A DNA stretch of 64,000 nt. Origin: an uncultured Prevotellaceae bacterium (lineage in GTDB: Bacteria > Bacteroidota > Bacteroidia > Bacteroidales > Bacteroidaceae). Both the position numbers and the translations under genes were made by a program. Position 1 is the stretch's first letter; the number at the start of each line of letters is the position of its first letter. Positions 36,428 through 46,168 of this stretch are shown piece after piece. Below the pieces are notes generated by a model that made no database searches, had not been told where the DNA came from, and saw nothing but the letters and a program-made list of their open reading frames with translations. The stretch spans positions 18,742 through 82,741 of the forward strand of contig ONTS01000006.1 in NCBI GenBank assembly GCA_900320845.1, given 5' to 3'.

Positions 36428-37087
36428 TTAAAGCTTTTCTCCGTAGCACAAGTCTCCAGCGTCGCCGAATCCCGGTACGATATACTTATGTTCGTTCATT
36501 CCTGGGTCAATGGCAGCGCACCAGATGGTGGTCTGTTCCTGCGACAGCGCTTGTGCCACGACGTCGAGTCCTTCGGGTGTAGCTATGACAGCAGCGATGT
36601 GTACCGCCTTGGGTGTTCCTGTTTTAGCAAGTGCTTCGTATGCCGCAGCCATGCTTCCGCCTGTTGCAAGCATCGGGTCGGCAATAATGAGCGTCTTACC
36701 CTCGATGGATGGTGCCGCCATATACTCAGCATGCACTCCCACTTGGGTATGTTCGCGGTTTGTGTACATACGGTAAGCACTGACAAAGGCGCATGCCGCA
36801 TGGTCGAACACATCCAGAAAACCTTCATGGAAAGGCAGTCCTGCACGCAGTACGGTAGCCAGCAGCAGTGTGTCTGAGGGCTGAGGAATGTCCAGTGTGC
36901 CTAAGGGCGTAGTCACCTCATGCGGCGTATATGTGAGATGTTTGGATATTTCAAACGCCATCAGCTGACCGATACGGCGGATGTTGTTGCGGAAAAGAAG
37001 GCGGTTCTGCTGATAATCCTTGTCACGCACTTCTGACATATAAGTGTTGAGCACTGAGTTTTGTTCGCTGAGATTGATGATTTCCAT
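36428..37087 (-). CDS. upp: Uracil phosphoribosyltransferase
   Basis: A 219-residue pyrimidine-salvage enzyme (uracil plus PRPP to UMP). PRPP-binding motif ADPMLATGGSM, the uracil-binding YIVPGFGDAGD at the C-terminus, and LRAGLPFHEGF are all present; length is normal. The start ATG at 37087 is about 30 nt from a consensus promoter. It stands alone on the minus strand, convergent with the AKR gene. Confidence 0.95.
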   Translation of the reverse strand: MEIINLSEQNSVLNTYMSEVRDKDYQQNRLLFRNNIRRIGQLMAFEISKHLTYTPHEVTTPLGTLDIPQPSDTLLLATVLRAGLPFHEGFLDVFDHAACAFVSAYRMYTNREHTQVGVHAEYMAAPSIEGKTLIIADPMLATGGSMAAAYEALAKTGTPKAVHIAAVIATPEGLDVVAQALSQEQTTIWCAAIDPGMNEHKYIVPGFGDAGDLCYGEKL

Positions 37088-37118
37088 GATAAAGGGCTGT
37101 TAAATGTGTTCTAACCGC

Positions 37119-37150
37119 CAAAGGTATAGAGTTTTTTCATATTCAACAAA
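37119..37150 (-). promoter_or_regulatory. upp promoter
   Basis: On the minus strand TTTG (37147-37150), 20 nt, then TACCTTTG (37119-37126): consensus boxes at ideal spacing, 31 nt from the upp ATG. Confidence 0.8.
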
Positions 37151-37295
37151 AAAGTGATGATGAACAATATGCACCCTTAATAAATAAAGGTAAAGTCCGA
37201 TAACTCTGACACGTTACTTCTTTTTCGTGAATATATTTGCGTAGTAATCTTACATTATTTACATTTGCCAGACTTGTTGATAATATTGCTAATCC

Positions 37296-37327
37296 TTTGG
37301 AGGTTATGAGTAAAACCATTATCTTTG
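37296..37327 (+). promoter_or_regulatory. Promoter of the AT-rich lipoprotein gene
   Basis: TTTG (37296-37299), 20 nt, then TATCTTTG (37320-37327). It leaves a leader of about 80 nt before the ATG at 37414. Confidence 0.78.
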
Positions 37328-37413
37328 AGGCGCAAATCAAAAATCAGAGAGGTTATCTGTAAGCAAATTAGAATAAAACAACAGAGAATATTAGCCCTTT
37401 AACACCTCACATC

Positions 37414-38025
37414 ATGAAAAAGGATATATTTCTTTCCCTTGCTTTGTTGCTGGGCTCTTGGTCCTTCATCAGCTGCGGTGATGAAGAAGATGATATTGTT
37501 GTTCAATCACTTCCAGACTCTCCGAACATATCCTTTAATCCCATAATAATGCCAGAAAATGGTTATGTGATCTTGTATCACTTATATAATCAAAATGGAG
37601 AAAGAGCGAAAGAATTTAAATTAGGGGATGATATTATCTTTGATTTGCAACTTTACAACTTCACTGATAGTTGTATCACGATTCTACCTGAAACATATAA
37701 TCCTCAATTCCTTTCGCTTTTTAATACACCCTGGATAAAAAGGGGGATTGAAGATGGTATTTTTAATATACATGATGTTAACAATAAGTTTATAGGTTAT
37801 CCTTATAATCCATCATTGGATGGAATAGATCAGACAGCATCGCTAATGTTAGGATATAAATTAAAACCAAAAGAATGTTTGCGTTGGAATGCTTCGTGGT
37901 CAGGAACTAAATATGAAAACTTTATGAATAGCTATATATCTCCATATTGGTCGTATGGAGCGAACAATAAGCCACTTGAATCAGGTCAATATCATTCAGA
38001 ATTTGATGTACGTCTTACAACGTGA
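37414..38025 (+). CDS. AT-rich lipoprotein, possible BsuPI/Ig-like domain
   Basis: A 203-residue lipoprotein: signal peptide and lipobox FISCGDEED (Cys near 21). The segment YNQNGERAKEFKLGDDIIFDLQLYNFTD (about 69-96; shown in parts only by sense) resembles the start of intracellular-proteinase-inhibitor-like Ig domains, where a GExxxxFKxGDxIxFxLxxxN pattern is usual. That is a weak similarity seen by eye. Base composition is far more AT-rich than the neighbours, suggesting acquisition. It has its own consensus promoter. Function unknown. Confidence 0.6.
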   Translation: MKKDIFLSLALLLGSWSFISCGDEEDDIVVQSLPDSPNISFNPIIMPENGYVILYHLYNQNGERAKEFKLGDDIIFDLQLYNFTDSCITILPETYNPQFLSLFNTPWIKRGIEDGIFNIHDVNNKFIGYPYNPSLDGIDQTASLMLGYKLKPKECLRWNASWSGTKYENFMNSYISPYWSYGANNKPLESGQYHSEFDVRLTT

Positions 38026-38082
38026 AATACACTGTACGTGTAGATTTTGTGATTACTAAGTAACTGCAACAAAGATATTAAA

Positions 38083-38401
38083 ATGAAAAAGATTCTATTT
38101 TTAGTATTTTTCTGCTCTTTTCAAATTATTTGTTTATCACAGGGTGTAGGTTTACGATATCGATTAGGTAAAACTACAAAAATACAAAGAACTTGCATCC
38201 GACCCTCCATTTTATCTTCCGTCTGGCGAGAGCTGGAATCTGACGGCTTACAGGCTCGATACCGGTGTGCTCACCTACAGCGCAACGGTATATGGCGAGG
38301 ATACTGCCATTCCCTTGAGCACATTCCAATCAGGTAAGTATTACCTCTTCCGCGGTGAACACGGAGGATACGTCTACACCTGCACAGTGCTGATACCGTG
38401 A
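38083..38401 (+). pseudogene. Small secreted protein gene broken by a +1 frameshift
   Basis: The ATG at 38083 begins a signal peptide (MKKILFLVFFCSFQIICLSQ). Read straight on, the frame becomes Arg/Cys-rich nonsense and stops at 38337. Shifting frame at the A5 run 38178-38182 (one A fewer) gives a coherent 105-residue protein to the TGA at 38399-38401, containing PPFYLPSGESWNLTAYRLD and FQSGKYYLFRGEHGGY. Its end looks like the DUF3244-type small beta proteins of Bacteroidota. Either a real inactivation, a slippage-controlled gene, or a one-base assembly error. Composition changes from AT-rich to balanced near the shift. Confidence 0.7.
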
Positions 38402-38489
38402 AACGACATAAAGAGTTTGATATAAAATAATTACACACCCCTCTCAGACAGAATCTTATGCAACCTAATAAATTATAAACACAACAAAA

Positions 38490-40106
38490 ATGACAAAGTT
38501 TCAGAAAGCAATTCTCGCACAGTACGGCATCAAGAATGTTGCCGAAGTAGTGTACAACCCCAGTTACGAGGCCCTCTTTGAAGAAGAGTTGAAGCCCGAG
38601 CTCACCGGTTATGACAAAGGACAGTTGACCGAGCTGGGTGCTGTCAACGTGATGACCGGCATCTATACCGGACGTTCGCCTAAGGATAAGTTCATCGTTG
38701 ACGATGCCACATCGCACGACACCGTATGGTGGACCACTCCTGAGTACCCCAACGACAACAAACCCGCCAGCGAAAAGACATGGCAGGCCGTGAAAAACAT
38801 CGCTATTGACGAACTGAGCGGAAAGAAGTTGTACGTGGTTGACGGTTTCTGCGGTGCCAACAAGGATACACGCATGGCTGTTCGCTTCATCATGGAGGTT
38901 GCATGGCAGGCTCACTTTGTGAAAAACATGTTCATCCGTCCTACAGAAGAGGAACTGGAAGACTTTGAGCCCGACTTCATCGTTTACAACGCATCGAAGG
39001 CAAAAGTTGAAAACTACAAGGAACTGGGTCTGAATTCAGAAACAGCTGTTGTGTTCAACGTTACCAGCCGTGAGCAGGTGATTATCAACACATGGTACGG
39101 TGGTGAGATGAAGAAGGGTATGTTCTCTATGATGAACTACTACTTGCCACTGAAGGGCATTGCCGCCATGCACTGCTCAGCCAACACCGACATGCAAGGA
39201 GAAAACACTGCTATATTCTTTGGCCTCAGCGGCACAGGTAAGACCACCCTTTCCACCGATCCGAAACGTCAGCTCATCGGCGACGACGAACATGGATGGG
39301 ACGACAATGGAGTGTTCAACTTCGAAGGCGGCTGCTACGCCAAGGTCATCAAGCTTGACAAGGAGAGCGAACCCGACATCTACAACGCTATTCGTCGCGA
39401 TGCTCTGCTGGAAAATGTTACCGTTGACGCTGAAGGCAAGATTGACTTCGACGACAAGAGCGTGACAGAAAACACCCGCGTAAGCTATCCTATCTATCAT
39501 ATTGACAACATTGTGAAACCCATCAGCCACGCTCCCGCTGCCAAGCAGGTTATCTTCCTGTCTGCCGACGCTTTCGGCGTGCTGCCTCCGGTAAGCATCC
39601 TGACTCCCGAACAGACCAAGTACTACTTCCTGAGTGGCTTCACCGCTAAGCTGGCAGGTACCGAGCGCGGCATCACCGAGCCCACTCCCACCTTCTCGGC
39701 TTGTTTCGGACAGGCTTTCCTGGAGCTCCATCCCACCAAATATGCTGAAGAACTGGTGAAGCGTATGGAACAGAGCGGTGCCAAGGCTTACCTGGTGAAC
39801 ACCGGTTGGAACGGAACTGGCAAGCGCATCTCCATCAAGGACACCCGCGGCATTATCGACGCCATCCTCGACGGAAGCATCAACAGCGCTCCGACCAAGA
39901 AGATTCCTATGTTCAACCTTGAAGTTCCGACCGAGCTGCCCGGCGTAGATCCCGCCATCCTCGACCCCCGCGACACTTACGCTGAGGCTGCAGAATGGGA
40001 GACAAAGGCCAAAGACCTTGCAGGACGCTTCGTGAAAAACTTCGTGAAGTACGAAGGCAACGAGGCAGGTAAGGCTCTGGTAAGTGCTGGTCCTACCGTT
40101 GAATAA
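38490..40106 (+). CDS. pckA: Phosphoenolpyruvate carboxykinase (ATP)
   Basis: A 538-residue enzyme interconverting oxaloacetate and PEP with ATP/ADP. P-loop [11 protein letters not shown], metal/nucleotide motif GDDEHGWDD, substrate segment [13 protein letters not shown], and the C-terminal [13 protein letters not shown] are present; length matches the ATP-dependent family. In anaerobic Bacteroidales it usually runs in the carboxylating direction, feeding oxaloacetate into succinate production. Codon use is strongly biased, as in highly expressed genes. No promoter box was recognised in the 88 nt upstream. Confidence 0.97.
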   Translation: MTKFQKAILAQYGIKNVAEVVYNPSYEALFEEELKPELTGYDKGQLTELGAVNVMTGIYTGRSPKDKFIVDDATSHDTVWWTTPEYPNDNKPASEKTWQAVKNIAIDELSGKKLYVVDGFCGANKDTRMAVRFIMEVAWQAHFVKNMFIRPTEEELEDFEPDFIVYNASKAKVENYKELGLNSETAVVFNVTSREQVIINTWYGGEMKKGMFSMMNYYLPLKGIAAMHCSANTDMQGENTAIFFGLSGTGKTTLSTDPKRQLIGDDEHGWDDNGVFNFEGGCYAKVIKLDKESEPDIYNAIRRDALLENVTVDAEGKIDFDDKSVTENTRVSYPIYHIDNIVKPISHAPAAKQVIFLSADAFGVLPPVSILTPEQTKYYFLSGFTAKLAGTERGITEPTPTFSACFGQAFLELHPTKYAEELVKRMEQSGAKAYLVNTGWNGTGKRISIKDTRGIIDAILDGSINSAPTKKIPMFNLEVPTELPGVDPAILDPRDTYAEAAEWETKAKDLAGRFVKNFVKYEGNEAGKALVSAGPTVE

Positions 40107-40131
40107 CGCAAAAGCGTACATTTACGATAAC

Positions 40132-40168
40132 AAAAGCAGTAGTTTGGGTCAGCCATTCTGCTGCTTTT
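40132..40168 (+). terminator. Probable pckA terminator
   Basis: AAAAGCAGTAG pairs with CTGCTGCTTTT (one G-T wobble) across about 15 bases, with T-rich CTTTTCTT at the end. It is 25 nt after the pckA stop. Confidence 0.6.
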
Positions 40169-40452
40169 CTTATGCAAAGTCGACGAGATTGATAACCAAA
40201 GTCGTCAACTTTAGTCTGCAAATGGCGTGCAATGACAAGGTGAATGTAGCAGCATGGCCGAGCGACATCGGCGCTATGGCAGCAGGAACGGGCAACGATA
40301 GCCCAACAAAAAGCATAGCAAAAATGCCTATTGCACTATGAACAATCGTTAATATGAGGTTGGAAAACGTAAACAATACTTAAAAAGCGATGTTGTCAAG
40401 ACATCAAAGCGCAATAAAACGAGAAAAACACGTTTGCTTTTTAGAAATGTTC

Positions 40453-40460
40453 TATCTTTG
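40453..40460 (+). promoter_or_regulatory. -7 box upstream of the DUF6242 lipoprotein gene
   Basis: TATCTTTG, 31 nt before the ATG. TTTG occurs at 40433-40436 but the gap is only 16 nt. Confidence 0.5.
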
Positions 40461-40491
40461 CATGTTGAATTAAACCGTCTACACATACACT

Positions 40492-41925
40492 ATGTTACAC
40501 CGATATCAAGTCATGGCGCTTGCCGCCTTCTTAACGATAAGCTTTACGGCATGTCTCAACGACGACGATGAAAAGTATGCCGACTACGACGACACAGCCG
40601 TAACAGCTTTTGTGCTTCAGCAGATGAACGCCTTTGTGCACACCACCAACTCGCAGGGCGAAGACAGTGTGTTCAAAGCCTATGTAGACGGCACAAAGGT
40701 ACCAATCTACATCGACCAGCTGAACAACAAGATTTACAACGTCGACTCTCTGCCCGCCAGCACCGATATAGAGCACGTGCTCGTGGCGTTGTCAACGAAA
40801 AACAACTGCTACGCTATGTGGCGCTCGCTGACGGAAGACAGACTGCTGTACCATTCGTCGGAAGACTCGCTGGACTTCTCCGTACCGCGTGAGCTCTATG
40901 TGTTTACCACCTCTGGCAAATACTACCGCAAGTACGACGTTGTCATCAGCAAACACAAGCAAGAAGGTGACCTGTTCCACTGGCGCGGGCTGGGTGCCAA
41001 TCCCACCTTTGCCGCCCTGAAAGGCATGCGCGCTGCCGCCAACGAGCAGACACTGTTCGTGGCTGGCACCGACGGAAGCAACACTACGCTGTATAGCTCG
41101 CCCGCCAACGACGGAAAGACATGGCAACCCATTGTCACTGGCCTGCCGCAACAGGCTTGGCAGACACTGGTAGTGCATCAAGGCAAGCCCCATCTCGCCG
41201 ACGGAGGCGGCAACCTGTATGTCGTTGAGAGCAACGACAACTACGCATCAGCCACCATGCAGACCTATAGCACAGGCAATGTCTACCGACTGCTGGCCTC
41301 CGACGTGGCACACCTCTACGGCATGAACGCCGATGGCGATCTGATGCGCACCGCTACTGCCGACAGCTACCAGAATTGGACAACGGAGACGCTGGACGAC
41401 GACCGTTCGCTGCTGCCCACACAGCACATCAGCGCCACACATATTGCCCTGCGCACCACCGATAATTCCGGACGCCTCGTCATCGTGGGCAACTACAACG
41501 ATGGTGCTTTTGCCTCCGACTCCACTGCCAGCATATGGAGCAGACTGACAGGCAGTGCCGACCTCAGCGCCGACAACACATGGATGCGTTACACTGGACA
41601 GCATGCAACCTACAGCCTGCCACGCATGTTCAACCTGTGCACCGTGGCTTACGGCGAAGACATACTGGCACTGGGCGGCCAACCCATAGCACCAGCCAAG
41701 ACACCGGCGCTGAAGGGATTCTTCAGAAGCATCGACGGAGGCATATCGTGGAAACAAGACACACGCATCAGCTTGCCACAGAAGATGAACAGCAGCAAGA
41801 CAGTGTTTGCACTGACAGTGGATGCCAACAACTATATATGGCTGTTCTGCGGAGAGAGCGGAGAGATATGGAGAGGAAGGCTCAACCGCATGGCATGGAC
41901 TGAACATCAGAAGGAATTCAGATGA
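40492..41925 (+). CDS. DUF6242-type beta-propeller lipoprotein
   Basis: A 477-residue lipoprotein: lipobox SFTACLNDDDE (Cys near 21). The first 150 residues are a beta-rich domain; the rest has repeated blades with sialidase/BNR-like turns (SSPANDGKTWQPIVTG; RSIDGGISWKQDTR), consistent with a propeller and with DUF6242 proteins that I recall beside DUF6089/uppS in Bacteroidales. No catalytic residues are recognised. It is followed after 90 nt by the envelope-biogenesis run, so a role in envelope assembly or sensing is plausible but unproven. Confidence 0.7.
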   Translation: MLHRYQVMALAAFLTISFTACLNDDDEKYADYDDTAVTAFVLQQMNAFVHTTNSQGEDSVFKAYVDGTKVPIYIDQLNNKIYNVDSLPASTDIEHVLVALSTKNNCYAMWRSLTEDRLLYHSSEDSLDFSVPRELYVFTTSGKYYRKYDVVISKHKQEGDLFHWRGLGANPTFAALKGMRAAANEQTLFVAGTDGSNTTLYSSPANDGKTWQPIVTGLPQQAWQTLVVHQGKPHLADGGGNLYVVESNDNYASATMQTYSTGNVYRLLASDVAHLYGMNADGDLMRTATADSYQNWTTETLDDDRSLLPTQHISATHIALRTTDNSGRLVIVGNYNDGAFASDSTASIWSRLTGSADLSADNTWMRYTGQHATYSLPRMFNLCTVAYGEDILALGGQPIAPAKTPALKGFFRSIDGGISWKQDTRISLPQKMNSSKTVFALTVDANNYIWLFCGESGEIWRGRLNRMAWTEHQKEFR

Positions 41926-42015
41926 ACATCAATCGACTGAAAAAGTAATAAAACTAAGATAATCGGGACGCCACAATTTGTCTCACACCCATTACCCCCC
42001 ACGCTTACATCGACC

Positions 42016-42708
42016 ATGAAAACCCTTATCCGTACTCTACTTCTGGCTGTCGCCACAGTGTGCGCCATGCCCCTGCATGCGCAGACCGACCCGGAATACC
42101 GCATGGAGATAGGCGGCGGTGTAGGCGTGATGAACTATCTGGGCGACTTCAACGGCTCTCTGACAAGCAACTTCCAAGCCTCGGCAACAGTGGTGGCACG
42201 ACGCATATTCAACCCTTACATGGGACTGAAAGCCAACCTCACCTACGGCAAGATGAAAGGCGACGCTGCAAAGGAGGACACCTACTACCCTGACACTCCT
42301 ACAGAAGGCTACACCTTCGACAATACGCTGGTGGACCTGAGCCTCACCTACGAGTACAACTTCTGGCCATACGGAACAGGTAGAGACTATCGTGGTGCCA
42401 AACGCCTCACCCCCTTCGTCTTCGGAGGCATCGGCGGCACCTACGCCGCAGGCAAAGAGAAGGACGTCATTACCGCCAATATTCCCCTGGGACTGGGCAT
42501 CAAATACAAGATGGGCGAACGCACCAACATCGGTGTGGAATGGGCTATGCACTTCTCACTGAGCGATAAGCTCGACGGATGGGCCGACCCCTACACGATA
42601 AAGAGCACCGGACTGTTCAAAAACACCGACTGCTACTCAACACTGCTCGTCACCTTCACCTACAGTTTCATGGCAAAATGCCGCACATGCCACAACGACA
42701 ATGACTGA
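42016..42708 (+). CDS. DUF6089-type outer-membrane protein
   Basis: A 230-residue secreted protein (signal peptide ending MPLHAQT, about residue 23) with barrel-like strands: [53 protein letters not shown]. This is the DUF6089 pattern found upstream of uppS and bamA in Bacteroidales. It overlaps uppS by 8 nt, so translation is probably coupled. Likely an outer-membrane protein; function unknown. Confidence 0.75.
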   Translation: MKTLIRTLLLAVATVCAMPLHAQTDPEYRMEIGGGVGVMNYLGDFNGSLTSNFQASATVVARRIFNPYMGLKANLTYGKMKGDAAKEDTYYPDTPTEGYTFDNTLVDLSLTYEYNFWPYGTGRDYRGAKRLTPFVFGGIGGTYAAGKEKDVITANIPLGLGIKYKMGERTNIGVEWAMHFSLSDKLDGWADPYTIKSTGLFKNTDCYSTLLVTFTYSFMAKCRTCHNDND

Positions 42709-43486
42709 CAAACAGCTTGACATCCCTCAACACATAGCCATCATCATGGACGGCAATGGTCGATGGGCACGCCAGCGCGGCCTGGACCGCAGCCAAGGGC
42801 ATGCCGCCGGTGTGGACACCGTGCGATGCATCACCTCGGAATGTGTACGACTTGGGGTGAAATATCTCACCCTCTACACCTTCTCTACAGAAAACTGGAA
42901 CCGTCCGGAGGCAGAAATCAGTGCCCTGATGGGATTGGTGCTCACCTCACTGGAGGACGAGATATTCATGAAGAACAACGTTCGTTTCCGCGTGATAGGC
43001 GACCTTCACCGCCTGCCCGACGATGTACAGCAGAAGCTACGGGAAACGGAAGAACACACCGCTGCCAACGATGCCATGACAATGGTGGTGGCGCTGAGCT
43101 ACTCCAGCCGCTGGGAGATAACACAAGCCGTGCGCGATATCGTACAAGAAGTGCATGACATGCAGGAAGATCCTAAGCAAATGCTGAACAATCTGCGCAA
43201 CGGAGGCATACGGGCCGAAGACATTACTGAAGACTATATAAGCCAACATCTGCAGACAGCCTTCATGCCCGATCCCGACCTGCTGATACGTACAGGAGGC
43301 GAAGTGCGCATAAGCAACTACCTGCTATGGCAGATAGCCTACTCGGAGCTGTACTTCTGCGACACCTATTGGCCCGACTTCAACGAAGAAGACCTACACA
43401 AAGCCATAGCAAGCTACCAGCAACGACAACGCAGATACGGGATGACCGGAGAACAAGTGACACACAACGACGACAAATTATCATAA
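42701..43486 (+). CDS. uppS: Undecaprenyl diphosphate synthase (cis-prenyltransferase)
   Basis: A 261-residue enzyme making the C55 lipid carrier for peptidoglycan and surface glycans. Motifs: [16 protein letters not shown] with catalytic Asp (residue 17), [20 protein letters not shown], and the C-terminal [19 protein letters not shown] and [13 protein letters not shown]. Length is normal. It overlaps the preceding gene and bamA begins 2 nt after its stop, so the three are one transcription unit. Confidence 0.96.
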   Translation: MTDKQLDIPQHIAIIMDGNGRWARQRGLDRSQGHAAGVDTVRCITSECVRLGVKYLTLYTFSTENWNRPEAEISALMGLVLTSLEDEIFMKNNVRFRVIGDLHRLPDDVQQKLRETEEHTAANDAMTMVVALSYSSRWEITQAVRDIVQEVHDMQEDPKQMLNNLRNGGIRAEDITEDYISQHLQTAFMPDPDLLIRTGGEVRISNYLLWQIAYSELYFCDTYWPDFNEEDLHKAIASYQQRQRRYGMTGEQVTHNDDKLS

Positions 43487-43487
43487 C

Positions 43488-46130
43488 ATGAACCGCATAT
43501 ACAAAGCAACATACCTACTGCTCCTGCTCTTTGCCTCATTGGGCAGCCAGGCACAGCAAGTGATTGTGAAACCCGACATGACCTATGCCGGAACACCGCG
43601 CACCTGCCGCATAGCCGCACTCAATGTAGAAGGGGTGCAAGGCTACGAAGACATCATGCTGACCAGCATCTCAGGACTCGCCGTAGGACAGGTGATAACA
43701 CTGCCGGGCAGCGAGATAACGGCTGCAGTGAGACGCTACTGGAAACACGGTCTCTTCTCACAAGTGTCCATCGTGGCAGACTCGATAGTAGGAAGCGATG
43801 CGTATCTGACCATACATCTCGCCACACGTCCGCGTATCTCCACCATCAATTATATAGGACTGAGAAAGTCGGAGATAACCGACATGGAGAACAAGCTTGG
43901 ACTGCTGAAGGGCGGACAGCTGACTCCCAACACCATAGACAGAGCCAAGACACTGGCACGGAAATACTTTGACGACAAAGGATTTACCAATGCCGAGATA
44001 GAAATACGCCAACGCGACGATGTCAGCACCAACAATCAGGTGATACTCGACGTGGAAGTGCGCAAAAACCAGAAGCTGAAGGTGCGCAACATTACCATCG
44101 AAGGCAATGAGAAACTGAGCGACAAGCGCATCAAAGGTACCCTCATACGCAAAGGAACCTTCAAAAACATGCACGAAGCAGGCAAGATAGCAAACTTCCT
44201 GAAGAAGAAGAAGTACACCCCGCAGCGCTGGAAGGAAGACAAACAGCACCTCATAGACAAATACTACGAGCTGGGCTACCGCGACGCCGTCATCCTCTCA
44301 GACAGCGTATGGAACGAAGACGAGAAACACGTGAACATCAACGTCAAAGTTGACGAAGGAAAACAATACTACATCCGCAACATCACCTGGGTGGGCAACA
44401 CCGTGTTCAACACCCAATACCTCAGCCAAGTACTGGGAATGAAGAAAGGCGACGTATACAACCAGCGCCTGCTCGACAAGCGTCTGACATCTGACGAAGA
44501 CGCCGTGGGCAACAACTACTGGAACACTGGTTACCTGTTCTACAACCTGCAACCAACCGAAATCAATATCGTAGGCGACAGCGTCGACCTGGAGATGCGC
44601 ATACAGGAAGGCACACAGGCACGCATCAATAAGGTGCGTATCAACGGTAACAACCAACTGTATGAGAATGTGGTGCGTCGTGAGCTTCGTACCAAGCCTG
44701 GCGACCTCTTCTCCAAAGAAGCATTGGAGCGTTCGGCACGCGAACTGGCATCCATGGGACACTTTGACCCGGAAAAATGCAGTCCCGACATTCGTCCCAA
44801 CCCAGAAGACGGCACGGTGGACATCAATTGGAACCTGGAACAAAAGAGCAACGACCAGATAGAAGTGAGCTTCGGATGGGGACAGACCGGCGTGACAGGA
44901 CGTCTCGGACTGAAACTCAACAACTTCTCACTCGCCAACCTCTTCCACCCCAAACGTGAACACCGCAGACTGCTGCCCATTGGCGACGGTGAGTCGCTGT
45001 CGCTCGGAGCACAGACAAACGCATCCTACTACCACTCCTACAACCTGCAGTATGCTACAGGATGGTTCGGCGGTAAACGACCGATACAGTTCTCGATAGG
45101 TGCTTTCTATTCAAAGCAAACCGACGTTTCTAGCAACTACTACAACAACGCTGCATTGCAAAACTATTACAACTCCTACTACGGATCAGGCTACGGCTAC
45201 TACAACAACTACCAGGACTACTACGATCCTGACAAGTATATCGAGATGATGGGATTCAATATAGGCTGGGGTCGTCGCCTACGCTGGCCTGACGACTACT
45301 TCACCCTTTCTCTGTCGCTTGCCTATACACGCTATCAGATGCGTAACTGGCAGTACCTGATGGTGACCAACGGCTCGGCCAACAACCTCAACCTGAGCCT
45401 CACACTCAGCCGAATATCAACCGACAACCAGATGTTCCCCCGTCGCGGATCGGAATTTACGGCATCGGTTACTGTTACACCACCATGGTCGTCGTTCATC
45501 AAGAAAGACTATGCCAAACTGGGATCCGACCCCAACTCACCCTCATACATGGACGAGATGGGCGAGAAGTATCGCTGGATTGAATACCACAAGTGGAAGT
45601 TTAAGTCACGCACCTTCACCGCTCTGACTAATGCTCAGAAGTGTCTCGTGCTTGCCACACGCGTAGAGTTTGGTATTCTCGGTGCGTACAATCGTCATAA
45701 GAAGTCGCCCTTCGAGACCTACTATGTGGGCGGCGACGGCATGTCGGGCTACTCATCGGGCAACTCCGAAGAGACTGTCGGCCTGCGTGGCTACGAGAAT
45801 GGTGACATCTCGCTGAGCGCTACAGGCGGCATGCTCTACACCGCTTACGCCTACGAGCGCCTCTCGCTGGAACTGCGCTATCCCTTCATGCTCGGAAACA
45901 CCACCATCTACGGCCTCGCATTCCTTGAAGCCGGTAACGCATGGTACGAGACCAAGAAGTTCAATCCCTTTGACGTGAAGCGTTCGGCAGGTGTCGGCCT
46001 GCGCCTGTTCCTGCCGATGGTAGGTATGCTGGGCATAGACTGGGCATACGGATTCGACCGCGTCAACAACGGACGAACAAACAGAAGAGGCGGAAGTCAG
46101 TTCCACTTCATCATCGGACAAGAAATATAA
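43488..46130 (+). CDS. bamA: Outer-membrane protein assembly factor BamA
   Basis: An 880-residue Omp85 protein. Signal peptide (ending GSQAQQ), then a periplasmic part with about five POTRA domains (residues 40-450; examples RIAALNVEGVQGYE, KVRNITIEGNEKLSDKR, YIRNITWVGNTVFN, RINKVRINGNNQLYEN), and a C-terminal 16-strand barrel ending GGSQFHFIIGQEI. A Tyr/Asn-rich stretch (about 549-585) lies within the barrel, probably a surface loop. It inserts barrel proteins into the outer membrane. Encoded between uppS and three Skp-like chaperones, the expected order. Confidence 0.95.
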   Translation: MNRIYKATYLLLLLFASLGSQAQQVIVKPDMTYAGTPRTCRIAALNVEGVQGYEDIMLTSISGLAVGQVITLPGSEITAAVRRYWKHGLFSQVSIVADSIVGSDAYLTIHLATRPRISTINYIGLRKSEITDMENKLGLLKGGQLTPNTIDRAKTLARKYFDDKGFTNAEIEIRQRDDVSTNNQVILDVEVRKNQKLKVRNITIEGNEKLSDKRIKGTLIRKGTFKNMHEAGKIANFLKKKKYTPQRWKEDKQHLIDKYYELGYRDAVILSDSVWNEDEKHVNINVKVDEGKQYYIRNITWVGNTVFNTQYLSQVLGMKKGDVYNQRLLDKRLTSDEDAVGNNYWNTGYLFYNLQPTEINIVGDSVDLEMRIQEGTQARINKVRINGNNQLYENVVRRELRTKPGDLFSKEALERSARELASMGHFDPEKCSPDIRPNPEDGTVDINWNLEQKSNDQIEVSFGWGQTGVTGRLGLKLNNFSLANLFHPKREHRRLLPIGDGESLSLGAQTNASYYHSYNLQYATGWFGGKRPIQFSIGAFYSKQTDVSSNYYNNAALQNYYNSYYGSGYGYYNNYQDYYDPDKYIEMMGFNIGWGRRLRWPDDYFTLSLSLAYTRYQMRNWQYLMVTNGSANNLNLSLTLSRISTDNQMFPRRGSEFTASVTVTPPWSSFIKKDYAKLGSDPNSPSYMDEMGEKYRWIEYHKWKFKSRTFTALTNAQKCLVLATRVEFGILGAYNRHKKSPFETYYVGGDGMSGYSSGNSEETVGLRGYENGDISLSATGGMLYTAYAYERLSLELRYPFMLGNTTIYGLAFLEAGNAWYETKKFNPFDVKRSAGVGLRLFLPMVGMLGIDWAYGFDRVNNGRTNRRGGSQFHFIIGQEI

Positions 46131-46168
46131 TTTTCCCATATAAAACCCCAACATCACACCATTACGAT

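Larger units (their letters stand above)
37088..37413. other. Intergenic region with two divergent promoters
   Basis: 326 bases, strongly AT-rich, with the upp promoter on the minus strand and the lipoprotein promoter on the plus strand. A further TATATTTG (37232-37239) lacks a -33 partner. No gene is supported. Confidence 0.6.
40107..40491. other. Intergenic region between pckA and the DUF6242 gene
   Basis: 385 bases without a supported gene (an 85-codon plus-strand frame around 40084-40341 has no domain or signal). It holds the pckA terminator (40132-40168) and a -7 box (40453-40460). Confidence 0.6.

Noticed and set aside
38083-38337. 84-codon frame as an intact small protein
   Set aside because: After the signal peptide the frame is Arg/Cys-rich, while the neighbouring frame encodes a coherent domain; better explained by a frameshift.
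39177-40121. 314-codon minus-strand frame opposite pckA
   Set aside because: Strong codon bias of pckA leaves a long antisense frame open; no independent support.
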